DNA of 64,000 nucleotides from Vreelandella azerica (GTDB lineage: Bacteria; Pseudomonadota; Gammaproteobacteria; Pseudomonadales; Halomonadaceae): NCBI RefSeq assembly GCF_013112225.1, contig NZ_JABFHI010000002.1, forward strand, positions 310,001-374,000, read 5' to 3'. A program made the position numbers and the translations under genes. The stretch's first letter is position 1. Every line of letters begins with the position of its first letter. This document shows positions 1-10,354 of the stretch, piece after piece. The notes under the pieces were generated by a model. It worked only from the letters and a program-made list of their open reading frames with translations. It did not search any database and was not told the DNA's origin.

Positions 1-3000
1 GAAACCGTTGATTACACCAGCGCCGATGGCAACATCGTGACTACTTTCGGGAACAATGACAACGAGATCGACTTTGGTCTGGCCAACACTATCGATGTGG
101 GGGCCACCAATACTATCTCGATCGACGGTGACACAGGCACCATCAGTGGCCTGACCAACACCACCTTTAACCCGGACAACTACACCACCGGTCAGGCAGC
201 AACAGAAGATCAGTTGAAGAGTGTCAGTGATGTGGCCAATGCGGGCTGGGATGTTCAGGTGAACACTGAGACCGCCGACAACGTCAAACCGGGTGAAAGC
301 GTGCAGTTTATCGATGGCAAAAATATCGATATCACCCGCACTGCGGATCAGGTGATCGAAGTAGCCACCGAGGACGATGTTGAGTTCAACCAAGTCACCA
401 TTGGGGATCCTTCGGACTCGACCACGAGCACGGTGCTCACCAATGTTGGTGGTGCTCTGGATGTGAGTGGCGATCAAATCACCGGCGTTGGCAGCGGTCT
501 TGACGGCCAGGTGCTGGCGGATATCACCGGCGACGACCTCAACAACGCGGTTAACGTTGGTGACCTGCAAGACGTCTCAACCGCGGAAAACGGCGGCGGC
601 TTCGGTCTGGCAGACACGGGTGGCGCAACAGTCAAGCAGAATCTCGGTGAGACCATCAAAGTCACCGACCCGGATGGCAATATCGTCACCACGGCGGATA
701 ACGATAAGGGTGAACTGCAGCTGGGCTTGGGCAATGACCTGACCATCGGCGAAGACGGCGATCCAGGTACCATCACTATCGTGGGTAAAGATGGTAAGGA
801 CGGGACTATCGGGGTTAACGGTTCTGATGGTAGTGATGGACTAAACGGTGAAACCATCACCCGTATCGTTGTCGACGATGTCGAAGTCGCCACCATGGAA
901 GACGGCCTGAAGTTCGGCGCGAATGATGGCGTTGTCCACAGTGCCAAGCTGAACACCCAAGTAGATATCACCGGTGCGGCAGACAATGACGACTGGTCAG
1001 CGTTCGACGAAGGCCAGAACATCATGACGCAGGTAGACGGTAACAACATCACCGTTGCCCTGGCCAAAGACCTAACTGGTCTAAACAGCGCCACCTTTGT
1101 CAACTCGAATGGTAACGACCGATTCACCATCAATGAGGACGGCGTTCAGTTTGTGGATGTGAACGGTGATCGGGATGAGACGGCACCAAGCATTGCAGCA
1201 GACGGCATTGATGGCGGCGACAACCAGATCACTAGCGTCGGCAGCGGCCTGACCGGCACAACCCTGGAAACCGCTGAAGGCGACGACCTTACCAACGCGG
1301 CCAACATTGGCGATCTTCAGAGTGTCAGCAACAAGCTGATCGATGAAGGCCTGAACTTCTCCGGTGACCTGGGCGATGCCAAGGTTGAACGTGACCTGGG
1401 CGATACCCTGGCGATCACGGGCGGCCAGACCGACGCGGCTCAGCTGTCGGATGATCCCAACATCGGTGTTGTTGCTGATAACGATAACGGTGCCTTGCAG
1501 ATCAAGCTGGCCAAGAACTTGACAGGGCTGGAGGAAGTCATCGTTGGCGAAAACGGCACGCCAGGCAAAGACGGTGTTGATGGAGAGCCTGGAGTAGGTC
1601 TTGACGGCCAGAACGGTGCTATCGGTATCACAGGTAAAGACGGTGCCGGTGCGGACATTACCGTTGCCAATGGTGCGCCAGGTGTCAACGGCACCGACGG
1701 TATCACCCGCATCGTCTATGAAGACGGCGAAGGTAATGACTATGAAGTCGCCACGCTGGAAGACGGCCTGAAGTTCGGCGCGAATGATGGCGATGTCCAC
1801 AGTGCCAAGCTGAACACCCAAGTGGATATCACCGGTGCGGCAGACAATGACGACTGGTCAGCGTTCGACGAAGGCCAGAACATCATGACGCAGGTAGACG
1901 GTAACAACATCACCGTTGCCCTGGCCAAAGACCTAACTGGTCTAAACAGCGCCACCTTTGTCAACTCGAATGGTAACGACCGATTCACCATCAATGAGGA
2001 CGGCGTTCAGTTTGTGGATGTGAACGGTGATCGGGATGAGACGGCACCAAGCATTGCAGCAGACGGCATTGATGGCGGCGACAACCAGATCACTAGCGTC
2101 GGCAGCGGCCTGGTTGATGAGAACGGTTCTCCTGTTGAGTTGGGTGCCGCGAAAGATGACACCCTTACCAACGCGGCCAACATTGGCGATCTTCAGAGTG
2201 CCAGCAACAAGCTGATCAATGAAGGCCTGAACTTCTCCGGTGACCTGGGCGATGCCAAGGTTGAACGTGACCTGGGCGATACCCTGGCGATCACGGGCGG
2301 CCAGACCGACGCGGCTCAGCTGTCGGATGATCCCAACATCGGTGTTGTTGCTGATAACGATAACGGTGCCTTGCAGATCAAGCTGGCCAAGAACCTGACG
2401 GGGCTGGAGGAAGTCATCGTTGGCGAAAACGGCGCGCCAGGCAAAGACGGTGTTGATGGAGAGCCTGGGGTAGGCCTTGACGGCCAGGACGGTGTTATCG
2501 GTATCACAGGTAAAGACGGTGCCGGTGCGGACATTACCGTTGCCAATGGTGCGCCAGGTGTCAACGGCACCGACGGTATCACCCGCATCGTCTATGAAGA
2601 CGGCGAAGGTAATGACTATGAAGTCGCCACGCTGGAAGACGGCCTGAAGTTCTCTGGTAACGACAACCCGGCCGAAGGTTACGTCACCCGCAAGCTGAAC
2701 GAAGAAATGCAGATTGTGGGCGGTGCCACGGACACCGACACAGCCAGCTACTCGTCAAGCAACGTGACGACAGTAGCGACGCAGGACGGTGGTATTGAAA
2801 TCCAGTTCGCCGACACCCCGAACTTCCAGGGTGCGGACATGGGTGACAAACAGATCACCAGCGTAGAAAGCGGCCTGACCGGCACAACCCTGGAAACCGC
2901 TGAAGGCGACGACCTTACCAACGCGGTCAATGTAGGTGATCTTCAGAACACCACTACGAATCTGATCGATGAAGGCCTGAACTTCTCCGGTGACCTGGGT

Positions 3001-5128
3001 GATGCCAAGGTTGAACGTGACCTGGGCGATACCCTGGCGATCACGGGCGGTCAAACCGACGCGGCTCAGCTGTCGGATGATCCCAACATCGGTGTTGTTG
3101 CTGATAACGATAACGGTGCCTTGCAGATCAAGCTGGCCAAGAACCTGACGGGGCTGGAGGAAGTCATCGTTGGCGAGAACGGCACGCCAGGCAAAGACGG
3201 TGTTGATGGAGAGCCTGGAGTAGGTCTTGACGGCCAGAACGGTGCTATCGGTATCACAGGTAAAGACGGTGCCGGTGCGGACATTACTGTTGCCGATGGT
3301 GCGCCAGGTGTCAACGGCACCGACGGTATCACCCGCATCGTCTATGAAGACGGCGAAGGTAATGACTATGAAGTCGCCACGCTGGAAGACGACCTGAAGT
3401 TCGGCGCGAATGATGGCGATGTCCACAGTGCCAAGCTGAACACCCAAGTAGATATCACCGGTGCGGCAGGTAATGTTGACTGGTCAGCGTTTGACGAAGG
3501 CCAGAACATCATGACGCAGGTCGACGGTAACAACATTACCGTTGCCCTGGCCAAGAACCTGACGGATCTTGACAGCATCACGATCAACGATGGCCCGACG
3601 CTCAACAACAACGATATCGATATGGGCGGTCTGGATGATGCGGGTAGCCCAACCAACAAGATCACTAACCTGGCACCAGGCGACATTTCGGAAAACAGTA
3701 CGGACGCTATCAACGGCAGCCAGCTGTATGACGTCTTTAATAGCGGCAATATCGAAGTTCGCTATGTCAACACCAACGATGAAGGTCTGACGGAAAGCGA
3801 CTCGTTTGCCAATGGCCAGGGCTCCACGGCGGTTGGCTATGAAGCGACGGCAGAGGGTGATGAATCACTGGCGTTAGGCTATGCAGCCATGGTTCAACAT
3901 CAGGGAGGCGTTGCTTTGGGTGCCAATGCTCAGGTCGGTGATGCTGAAACTGCCAACCTGGGTGGCGAACTGCGCGAAGCGCAGAATGCAAACTTCATTG
4001 AGCTGGGCGCAGGTGAAACCGCCCAGAGCTATGATTTCGCCGGCATCAACCCCGTCTCCATTGTCAGCGTTGGCAGCGCGGGTAGTGAGCGTACCATTAC
4101 GAATGTCGCGGCAGGCCGTATTACGGCTGACAGTACGGATGCTATCAACGGCAGCCAGCTGTACGCGGCGGTGGACTTTATGAACGACCTTGACAGCCGT
4201 CTGACAAATGTTGAAGGCGGGGAGTTGAAGGTGTTGTCCGGTATGATCGCAATGAAGATAACACTATCAACTACGATAGCGTTACCTTGGAGGGCGATGA
4301 TGGCACTACGATGACCAATGTGGCCGATGGTGATGTTGCTGACGATAGCTCGGATGCGATCAACGGCAGCCAGTTGTACGACACCAACCAGGATGTGTTG
4401 AACAACATATCCAATATTGATGACAACAGCCAGCGTATTACCAATAACGAAGGTGACATTGCTGACAACAGCCAGCGTATTACCACCAATGAGAACAACA
4501 TTGGCGATATCAACGAGACGATTGATAAAGGCCTGAACTTTGGTGCTGATGAAGGCGAGGATGTTAATCGTCAGCTGGGTGACACCGTGGCGATTACCGG
4601 TGATGAGAACATCACCACCAAGACCACTGACGATGGTGTTCAGGTAACGCTGAAACGTGACTTGATGTGGATAGTGTGACCACAGGCGGAACGACCATCA
4701 ATGACAATGGCTTGACCATTGAAGATGGCCCAAGTGTAACGCGTGATGGTGTCGATGCGGGTGGTCAGGTGATCACCAATGTGGCGCCCGGTGTGGAAGC
4801 AGGTGATGCCGTTAACGTTGGCCAGATGAACGAACTGGGGCAGCGGTTCCAGAACGAGATCAACAACGTCAATAACCGTATCGACGGGGTTGAGAAGAAC
4901 GCCAACGCCGGTTCAGCAAGTGCCATCGCGGCAAGTTCTGTGCCACAGGCCTGGAGATCGGGCGAAAGCATGGTATCGGTTGGTGCGGGTACCTATGGAG
5001 GCGAATCAGCGGTTGCGGTAGGCGTGTCACGTCTCTCGGATAATGGCCGCTGGATCATCCAGGGTAAGGTCACCGGCGATTCGCAGGGTAACTTTGGTGC
5101 AGGCGTCGGCGCTGGCTGGCACTGGTAA
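1..5128 (+). CDS. Trimeric autotransporter adhesin (YadA/Hia type), 3' part, two frame breaks
   Basis: Large surface adhesin whose reading frame is already open at base 1, so the signal peptide, head and much of the stalk lie upstream. Frame 1 runs to about 4230, frame 3 to about 4665, and frame 2 to the stop at 5128. The two shifts each fit one missing base. The chain has near-identical stalk repeats, collagen-like Gly-X-Y blocks and YadA neck motifs (for example [11 protein letters not shown] near 3700 and 4140). A short YadA-head-like stretch ([16 protein letters not shown]) lies near 3870-3930. The last 75 or so residues are the four-strand outer-membrane anchor, ending in the aromatic GAGWHW. 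Such proteins trimerise and export their own passenger. The neighbour at 5148 is the probable dedicated partner. Whether the frame breaks are real or sequencing errors is not decidable here. Confidence 0.93.
784..3390 (+). repeat. Long near-identical internal repeats of the adhesin with collagen-like blocks
   Basis: Units that begin with the [13 protein letters not shown] motif start near 901, 1762, 2638 and 3388, giving spacings of 861, 876 and 750 bases, all multiples of three. Long stretches are identical at the DNA level. Each unit carries a Gly-X-Y block (about 1546-1701, 2422-2577 and 3172-3327), and a shorter one lies at 784-849. Recombination between units could change stalk length, and short-read assembly could collapse or expand the array. 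Confidence 0.9.
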
Positions 5129-5147
5129 GGGATAACGGGAGCATACA

Positions 5148-5963
5148 ATGCACACTAATCCAATGTTTAAGGCGGCCCTTGGGGCCGCCGGTATGGCGGC
5201 AATCGTTACCTTGGCAGGCTGTGCTAGCCCGCCCAATAATGACCGGACGGACCTGGTAGAAGCTGGCGATGGCTGGCCGGCTCTGGACGACAAATGGTAC
5301 GACGGCGGGAAGTTCGTTGAACCTGAGGCTATCCTGCGTATTCGTGAAACTCAGAGCAAGCATCAGGTTCGCCAGCTGCTAGGCGACCCGCATTTCAGCG
5401 AAGGCTTTTTCGGGGTGCGTGAGTGGGACTACGTCTTCAACCTCTATACAGGTGAAGGCAATGATTACCTGACCTGTCAGTATAAAGTGATTTACGACGA
5501 CGATATGGCCTTGGAAAGCACGCATTGGCGCGACCAGCAGTGCCCTGCGCTGTTGGTACCAATCGAAGTAGAAGAGGTGGAGGAAGAGCGCCTGCTGACG
5601 CTTTCTGGTGATGTGCTGTTCGATTTCGATAGTGATGAGCTGACGCTGGAGGGTCGTCGTGCCCTGGATCGTGTTGCGCAGCAGACACTAACTGACTTTA
5701 CCTTGCCAGGGTTGATGATTGCTGGTTACACGGACCGTTTTGGTAGTGAAGACTATAATATGCGTCTTTCCCAGTCTCGTGCGGATACGGTGGCGGGTTA
5801 TCTATCTGAGCAGGGGATTATGCGCCGCAATATTGACACCATTGGCCGAGGTGACGCCGATCCGGTGGTGGAGTGCTCAGGTACACGTGCAACTGCGGCA
5901 GTGACTGAGTGCTTGCGACCTAACCGTCGGGTTGAAATTACGGTGAACGAACTACAACGTTAA
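5148..5963 (+). CDS. tpgA: TpgA-like lipoprotein with BamE (SmpA/OmlA) and OmpA domains
   Basis: 271-residue lipoprotein. The N-terminus is a short hydrophobic signal ending in lipobox LAGC with Cys25. Residues about 55-120 resemble the SmpA/OmlA (BamE) fold (LGDPHF, GVREWDYVF), and about 150-271 form an OmpA-type peptidoglycan-binding domain (VLFDFDSDELT, LSQSRADTV, PNRRVEI). It starts 19 bases after the adhesin stop, with GGGAG ahead of the ATG. This two-domain architecture next to a trimeric autotransporter is that of TpgA from Acinetobacter sp. Tol 5, which holds the adhesin AtaA in the outer membrane and links it to the cell wall. The family role is established there; its transfer to this protein is inference from architecture and position. 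A hairpin with a T-run follows the stop. Confidence 0.85.
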   Translation: MHTNPMFKAALGAAGMAAIVTLAGCASPPNNDRTDLVEAGDGWPALDDKWYDGGKFVEPEAILRIRETQSKHQVRQLLGDPHFSEGFFGVREWDYVFNLYTGEGNDYLTCQYKVIYDDDMALESTHWRDQQCPALLVPIEVEEVEEERLLTLSGDVLFDFDSDELTLEGRRALDRVAQQTLTDFTLPGLMIAGYTDRFGSEDYNMRLSQSRADTVAGYLSEQGIMRRNIDTIGRGDADPVVECSGTRATAAVTECLRPNRRVEITVNELQR

Positions 5964-5977
5964 AAATTGGAAAAGGC

Positions 5978-6020
5978 AGGACGATTGATAATTAATGCAG
6001 TCAAGCGTCCTTTTATTTTT
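5978..6020 (+). terminator. Rho-independent terminator after the adhesin/TpgA pair
   Basis: AGGACG at 5978-5983 pairs with CGTCCT at 6006-6011, with TTGA/TCAA extending the stem inward past one mismatch. A T-rich tract (TTTTATTTTT) follows at 6011-6020. It ends the adhesin-tpgA transcription unit before the insertion sequences. Confidence 0.7.
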
Positions 6021-6083
6021 ATAGTCATATTAGTGCTTTTTAAGTCATTAAAGTTAACACTTTGTTTGGCTATAAAATCCTTT

Positions 6084-7162
6084 TAAGTAGTTATGCAAAA
6101 GTTATCGTGTTATCTACGCCATAACCGTTACAGACGCCTTTCACCGCCTGACAGAGCCTATCGAAAGAGCTATAGGCCGTCAGTGGTAACCAGCGATATT
6201 TGATTTCACGCCAAAGAATTTCGATCAGATTCAACTCAGGCGAGTATGGCGACAGATAAATCAGGTGAATACGGTGGGTCATCCAATCAATGATTTTCCG
6301 TCGAAATGCCTTGGAGTGATGCATTTTGGCATTGTCTAGCACAACAACAGCGAAGGCATCAGGATCTTTCTGTGCTGCAAATTGGTCAAACGCCTCTATA
6401 ACCGTTTCACTATTCACCGTGTCCATTGTCATATGATGAAAGAACATCCCTTTTCTGGATAAAAACCTAATACATTCAATCTCTTGCTATGAGAGTAAGC
6501 AGTGACTTCCCAGGGTTGCCCTATTGGGCTCCATGCATAAGGCAGTGATGAAGACTGCGAAAATCCAGTTTCATCAAAGAAGTAAAGATCACAGGTGCCG
6601 CTGTCTTCCCATTCTTTCAATGCGTTGATCAGGCCTTGCGTATTGCGGAAATCTGTCTCGTCACGCCGTGCCTTCAGCGAGTAGCGAACACGTTTACAAC
6701 TGTTACCGTTTTTTTAGAGCACGACGTAGGGTATCTCGACTGACCACTTTCCCGGTTTTTTCTTGAAACTTGGCATGCAGCACCGGCAACTGATGAGGAT
6801 GATCTTCAACAAGCTGCTGCAATAACGCTATCTCGCCATCATTGAGAAGGTTTGGCCGCCCGTCGCGGGGTTTGTCTTGCAGACCGTCAATACCGTCTGC
6901 TTCCCACTGGGATAGCCATGTCGATACCGTATCGCGCTTGACCCCGAGAATGTCACGAATTTGATTGATCGTGTGCCCTTTATGGCTCAATAAGATGGCA
7001 TGAGCGCGACGGCGTAAGGCTCGCTTTTCACCGTACTGATAAGCGTTATTTACAATGCGCTGTTGGTCTGGTGTCAAAGAGATGAAGCGTAACGGCTTGG
7101 ACATGATGTATCTCCTCGTTGAGTTACATCTTTATACCCTATAATTATTGCATAGGCACTTA
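6084..7162 (-). mobile_element. IS630-family element, copy 1
   Basis: A core of 1075 bases (6086-7160) is flanked by TA on both sides, the target duplicated by IS630/Tc1-mariner elements. The terminal inverted repeats are imperfect: AAGTAGTTATGCAA at the left and AAGTGCCTATGCAA read inward from the right. It carries a split transposase on the minus strand. An almost identical second copy in the same orientation starts 81 bases further on. The boundary was set by comparing the flanks of both copies. Confidence 0.88.
6091..7104 (-). pseudogene. IS630-family transposase, copy 1, in three frames
   Basis: The N-terminal part (6703-7104) carries two helix-turn-helix regions (INQIRDILGVKRDTVSTWL) and stops just after an A7 run at ALKKR. 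The middle part carries the first catalytic Asp (LYFFDETGFS). The last part (6091-6447) carries the second Asp (VVLDNAKMHHS) and the Glu (LNLIEILWREIKY), so all DDE residues are present but spread over frames. The first junction would need a +1 shift, and the second a -1 shift at AAAGGGA. Either frameshifting makes the protein, or the copy is dead, or one base was lost in sequencing the A-run. Copy 2 has A8 at the same place. Confidence 0.85.
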
Positions 7163-7243
7163 AGAAAGGCTTGCTAGGCCTATTCTGTTCAAAGAAACGT
7201 CAACAAACCCTAAAGATCCTAGCATAAAAAATACGCTATGTAT
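7163..7243. other. 81-base spacer between the two IS630 copies
   Basis: AT-rich sequence between the two insertion sequences. No reading frame, hairpin or similarity to the IS ends was seen. It may be the remnant of the original intergenic region between the terminator near 6020 and the gene at 8365. Confidence 0.5.
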
Positions 7244-8323
7244 TAAGTAGTTATGCAAAAGTTATCGTGTTATCTACGCCATAACCGTTACAGACGCCTT
7301 TCACCGCCTGACAGAGCCTATCGAAAGAGCTATAGGCCGTCAGTGGTAACCAGCGATATTTGATTTCACGCCAAAGAATTTCGATCAGATTCAACTCAGG
7401 CGAGTATGGCGACAGATAAATCAGGTGAATACGGTGGGTCATCCAATCAATGATTTTCCGTCGAAATGCCTTGGAGTGATGCATTTTGGCATTGTCTAGC
7501 ACAACAACAGCGAAGGCATCAGGATCTTTCTGTGCTGCAAATTGGTCAAACGCCTCTATAACCGTTTCACTATTCACCGTGTCCATTGTCATATGATGAA
7601 AGAACATCCCTTTTCTGGATAAAAACCTAATACATTCAATCTCTTGCTATGAGAGTAAGCAGTGACTTCCCAGGGTTGCCCTATTGGGCTCCATGCATAA
7701 GGCAGTGATGAAGACTGCGAAAATCCAGTTTCATCAAAGAAGTAAAGATCACAGGTGCCGCTGTCTTCCCATTCTTTCAATGCGTTGATCAGGCCTTGCG
7801 TATTGCGGAAATCTGTCTCGTCACGCCGTGCCTTCAGCGAGTAGCGAACACGTTTACAACTGTTACCGTTTTTTTTAGAGCACGACGTAGGGTATCTCGA
7901 CTGACCACTTTCCCGGTTTTTTCTTGAAACTTGGCATGCAGCACCGGCAACTGATGAGGATGATCTTCAACAAGCTGCTGCAATAACGCTATCTCGCCAT
8001 CATTGAGAAGGTTTGGCCGCCCGTCGCGGGGTTTGTCTTGCAGACCGTCAATACCGTCTGCTTCCCACTGGGATAGCCATGTCGATACCGTATCGCGCTT
8101 GACCCCGAGAATGTCACGAATTTGATTGATCGTGTGCCCTTTATGGCTCAATAAGATGGCATGAGCGCGACGGCGTAAGGCTCGCTTTTCACCGTACTGA
8201 TAAGCGTTATTTACAATGCGCTGTTGGTCTGGTGTCAAAGAGATGAAGCGTAACGGCTTGGACATGATGTATCTCCTCGTTGAGTTACATCTTTATACCC
8301 TATAATTATTGCATAGGCACTTA
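7244..8323 (-). mobile_element. IS630-family element, copy 2
   Basis: A core of 1076 bases (7246-8321) flanked by TA, same orientation as copy 1. The only difference I noticed is one extra A:T pair in the homopolymer near 7869-7876. It ends about 40 bases before the next gene, so its insertion probably replaced or displaced that gene's promoter. Confidence 0.88.
7251..8265 (-). pseudogene. IS630-family transposase, copy 2, in three frames
   Basis: Same protein as copy 1, but the A-run is A8, so the first junction needs a -1 shift (in-frame A AAA AAA) to join ALKK to NGNSCKRVRYSLKARRDE. The second junction again needs a -1 shift at A AAG GGA, a regular slippery heptamer. Programmed -1 shifting is known in several IS families, so this copy could in principle make a full transposase. 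Without the shifts it gives a 143-residue DNA-binding fragment. All three acidic DDE residues are preserved in the combined reading. Confidence 0.85.
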
Positions 8324-8364
8324 GTTGTCTCATCGTCAGTGAGATTCATTCTAAAGGAAAAGTG

Positions 8365-8754
8365 ATGAAATTATTCGGTTATATCGCCACCTTCACACTG
8401 TCAGTGATTGCAGCAGTTGTGCTTTCTGTTGTCAGCGTTAATGCGCTGGCTGAACAGGACAGTGATAAAAATCAAAGTGCTCGGGTTAACCAGGGAACTG
8501 TATGCGTTGCTTCAAGCGATGAACAGGCGTTGGACTGCCCAGAAGGTGAACTATTTATGGCGCGTCTGGCCCTGAGCGAAGCTGATGTTCAGAACCCCTT
8601 GGTTCGAGAAAGCCGCTTGCTGAACACTATGGCACTTTATTGCGATACCAATTACCAGATCCATCAAACCCAGGCCGGCGTTTTATGTGTGTTGACGCAC
8701 GAACGAATCAACGTCGCTGCTCAGGAAGAAGCCGCTGACGCTAGTGAAGAATAA
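8365..8754 (+). CDS. Small exported protein of unknown function with four cysteines
   Basis: 129-residue protein; no family recognised. The ATG at 8365 has AGGA six bases upstream; the GTG at 8362 is a less well spaced alternative. Residues 1-30 are a hydrophobic signal or anchor ending near VNALAEQ. The rest carries four cysteines (TVCVAS, LDCPEG, LYCDT, VLCVL), which suits two disulfides in the periplasm. The C-terminus is acidic (EEAADASEE). It stands directly behind IS630 copy 2 and ahead of other envelope-type genes, so a role at the cell surface is possible but unproven. Confidence 0.7.
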   Translation: MKLFGYIATFTLSVIAAVVLSVVSVNALAEQDSDKNQSARVNQGTVCVASSDEQALDCPEGELFMARLALSEADVQNPLVRESRLLNTMALYCDTNYQIHQTQAGVLCVLTHERINVAAQEEAADASEE

Positions 8755-8838
8755 GAAATTGAAGCGACAGCATAAACGGATGCCTGTTCATTATTTTAAA
8801 CGTTTGTTTTTGAATTCTAGTAACAGGGAAGAACTCAA

Positions 8839-9186
8839 ATGAGCAAGCCTCGCACCACCCGTCGTAAAAGCACTAAAGCAGAAGCAACTGAAAACCAGAG
8901 TGAGCACAATATGACTGAAAGTAACGCCGCTGAAAACAGAGTCACCGCTAAGCAAGAGGCGGTGGCCGTCGGTGAGAACAGCCAGGAGCCAACCATTATC
9001 ATCGACGGTAAGGAATATACCCTCGAAAGCCTGGGCCAGAAAGGCCGTGAGCAGTTACAGAACCTGCGCGTTACTGACCAAGAAATGCAGCGTATGCAGG
9101 ATCAGATGGCGATTGCCCAAACGGCGCGTAACACCTATGCGCGTATCTTAGCTGAAGTAGTTAAGAATATTCCCCCAGTTAAGTAA
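8839..9186 (+). CDS. DUF6447-like small protein
   Basis: 115-residue soluble protein. The first 50 residues are low-complexity and rich in Lys, Glu and Asn. The C-terminal half (TIIIDGKEYTLESLGQKG, then a helical AQTARNTYARILAEVV) fits the family I know as DUF6447, whose function is unknown. GGGAAGA lies upstream of the ATG. No signal peptide or membrane segment is seen. It lies between two exported-protein genes on the same strand. Family assignment is from memory of the conserved pattern and is moderately sure. Confidence 0.72.
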   Translation: MSKPRTTRRKSTKAEATENQSEHNMTESNAAENRVTAKQEAVAVGENSQEPTIIIDGKEYTLESLGQKGREQLQNLRVTDQEMQRMQDQMAIAQTARNTYARILAEVVKNIPPVK

Positions 9187-9195
9187 CAAGCTTTC

Positions 9196-9230
9196 CATAG
9201 CTCTCGGATATGGCTTGTTCGGGAGCTATG
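9196..9230 (+). terminator. Hairpin after the DUF6447-like gene, weak terminator
   Basis: CATAGCTC at 9196-9203 pairs with GAGCTATG at 9223-9230. No T-run follows, so termination is doubtful; it may be an attenuating or stabilising hairpin. Confidence 0.4.
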
Positions 9231-9285
9231 ATTTACGGCCTTTCAGTTCAGTCTATTAGTAACAACATTAAAGAGACCTCACCCC

Positions 9286-10233
9286 ATGATGTTTACCCGA
9301 CGGCCGAAAGTTGTTTTTAGTGTTGCTATTGTGGGAATTTTGGCTGCCTTATCTGCAAAGCCAGTTCATGCTGACTATGACAAAGGTTTAGGTGAATATC
9401 AGAAAGGCAATTTTGCATCTGCAGTGCATGAGTGGCGTACTGCTGCTGAGCGTGGTGATGGCGAATCCCAGTTTGCGCTGGGCATGATGTTTGAGCGTGG
9501 GCAGGGCGTTGGCCAGAATATGGAGGAAGCTTATAAGTGGTACCGATTAGCGGCGGATAACGACGAAGTGGATGCGCAGGTGCGGCTTGCTGGACTTTTT
9601 ATACGTGAAGAAATTGACGGCAAGGGCCCTGAAGATGCAATTGAGTGGTTACAGCGCGCCGCCGAAGCAGAAAACGTTCCCGCTCAGTTCCAGTTGGGTC
9701 TGATGTATCTTGAAGGGAAGGGTGTTGATGAAGACCCTGCATTGGCAGCACGGTGGTTTTCGCTGGCTGCAGAGCAGGGCCATGTGCCGGCCCAGAACAA
9801 CATCGGGAGCCTTTATGAAAATGGGCGTGGCGTTGAGCAGAGCTTTACGCGTGCCTTTGAATGGTATGAGCGCGCAGCTAAACAAGATGACCCTTTCGCT
9901 CAGAACAATCTTGGCGCCATGTATGCTCGGGGAAGCGGCGTTGAACGTAACCATGCCTGGGCCGTTTTCTGGTTTGTCAATGCGGCTCGTGGTGGTAATC
10001 AGCTAGCATTGGAAAATGTTACTATTAGTCGACAAAACCTCACGCAAAAGCAAATAGCCGCTAGCCGAGTTAATATTCGTGCTGGTAATAGTACTGATTT
10101 TGAGCGCATAGCTCAGTTGGAGCGTGGTGTCACTGTTTATGTGCTGGGCAGCAATGATGGCTGGAGTCAGGTGCATTTTGATGGTGAGCAAGGGCCTATG
10201 TTGGGCTGGGTTTCCAACACCCTAATTGAATAA
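9286..10233 (+). CDS. Sel1-repeat protein with C-terminal SH3-like domain, exported
   Basis: 315 residues. A signal peptide (hydrophobic VAIVGILAALSAKPVHA) is followed by five or six Sel1-like repeats (residues about 30-240; FALGMMFERGQGV, FQLGLMYLEGKGV, NNIGSLYENGRGV, NNLGAMYARGSGV). A bacterial SH3 domain closes the protein (ASRVNIRAG..., WSQVHFDGEQGPMLGWVS). Sel1 repeats are helical scaffolds for protein contacts, and bacterial SH3 domains often bind cell-wall peptides, so a periplasmic adaptor role is likely. Two ATGs are adjacent at 9286 and 9289, and the ribosome binding site is weak. No specific partner is known; the FecR/LysM gene follows 121 bases on. Confidence 0.85.
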   Translation: MMFTRRPKVVFSVAIVGILAALSAKPVHADYDKGLGEYQKGNFASAVHEWRTAAERGDGESQFALGMMFERGQGVGQNMEEAYKWYRLAADNDEVDAQVRLAGLFIREEIDGKGPEDAIEWLQRAAEAENVPAQFQLGLMYLEGKGVDEDPALAARWFSLAAEQGHVPAQNNIGSLYENGRGVEQSFTRAFEWYERAAKQDDPFAQNNLGAMYARGSGVERNHAWAVFWFVNAARGGNQLALENVTISRQNLTQKQIAASRVNIRAGNSTDFERIAQLERGVTVYVLGSNDGWSQVHFDGEQGPMLGWVSNTLIE

Positions 10234-10354
10234 TAAATACACAATTTTTACATTATTGTTTTTTTGTTTACATTTGTTTCTCTGATAGTGTGTTTTTCAG
10301 GCAAAAAGTGCGTTCCAACAACACTCCCTCGGTTTGTAACCACTTGGAGTTATC

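Noticed and set aside
784..3390. Repeat array considered as a CRISPR
   Set aside because: Units are 750-876 bases, coding and in frame; there are no short repeats with unique spacers and no cas genes.
474..3749. Long open frames on the minus strand across the adhesin repeats
   Set aside because: They recur with the repeat, mirror the codon use of the plus-strand gene and have no ribosome sites or recognisable domains.
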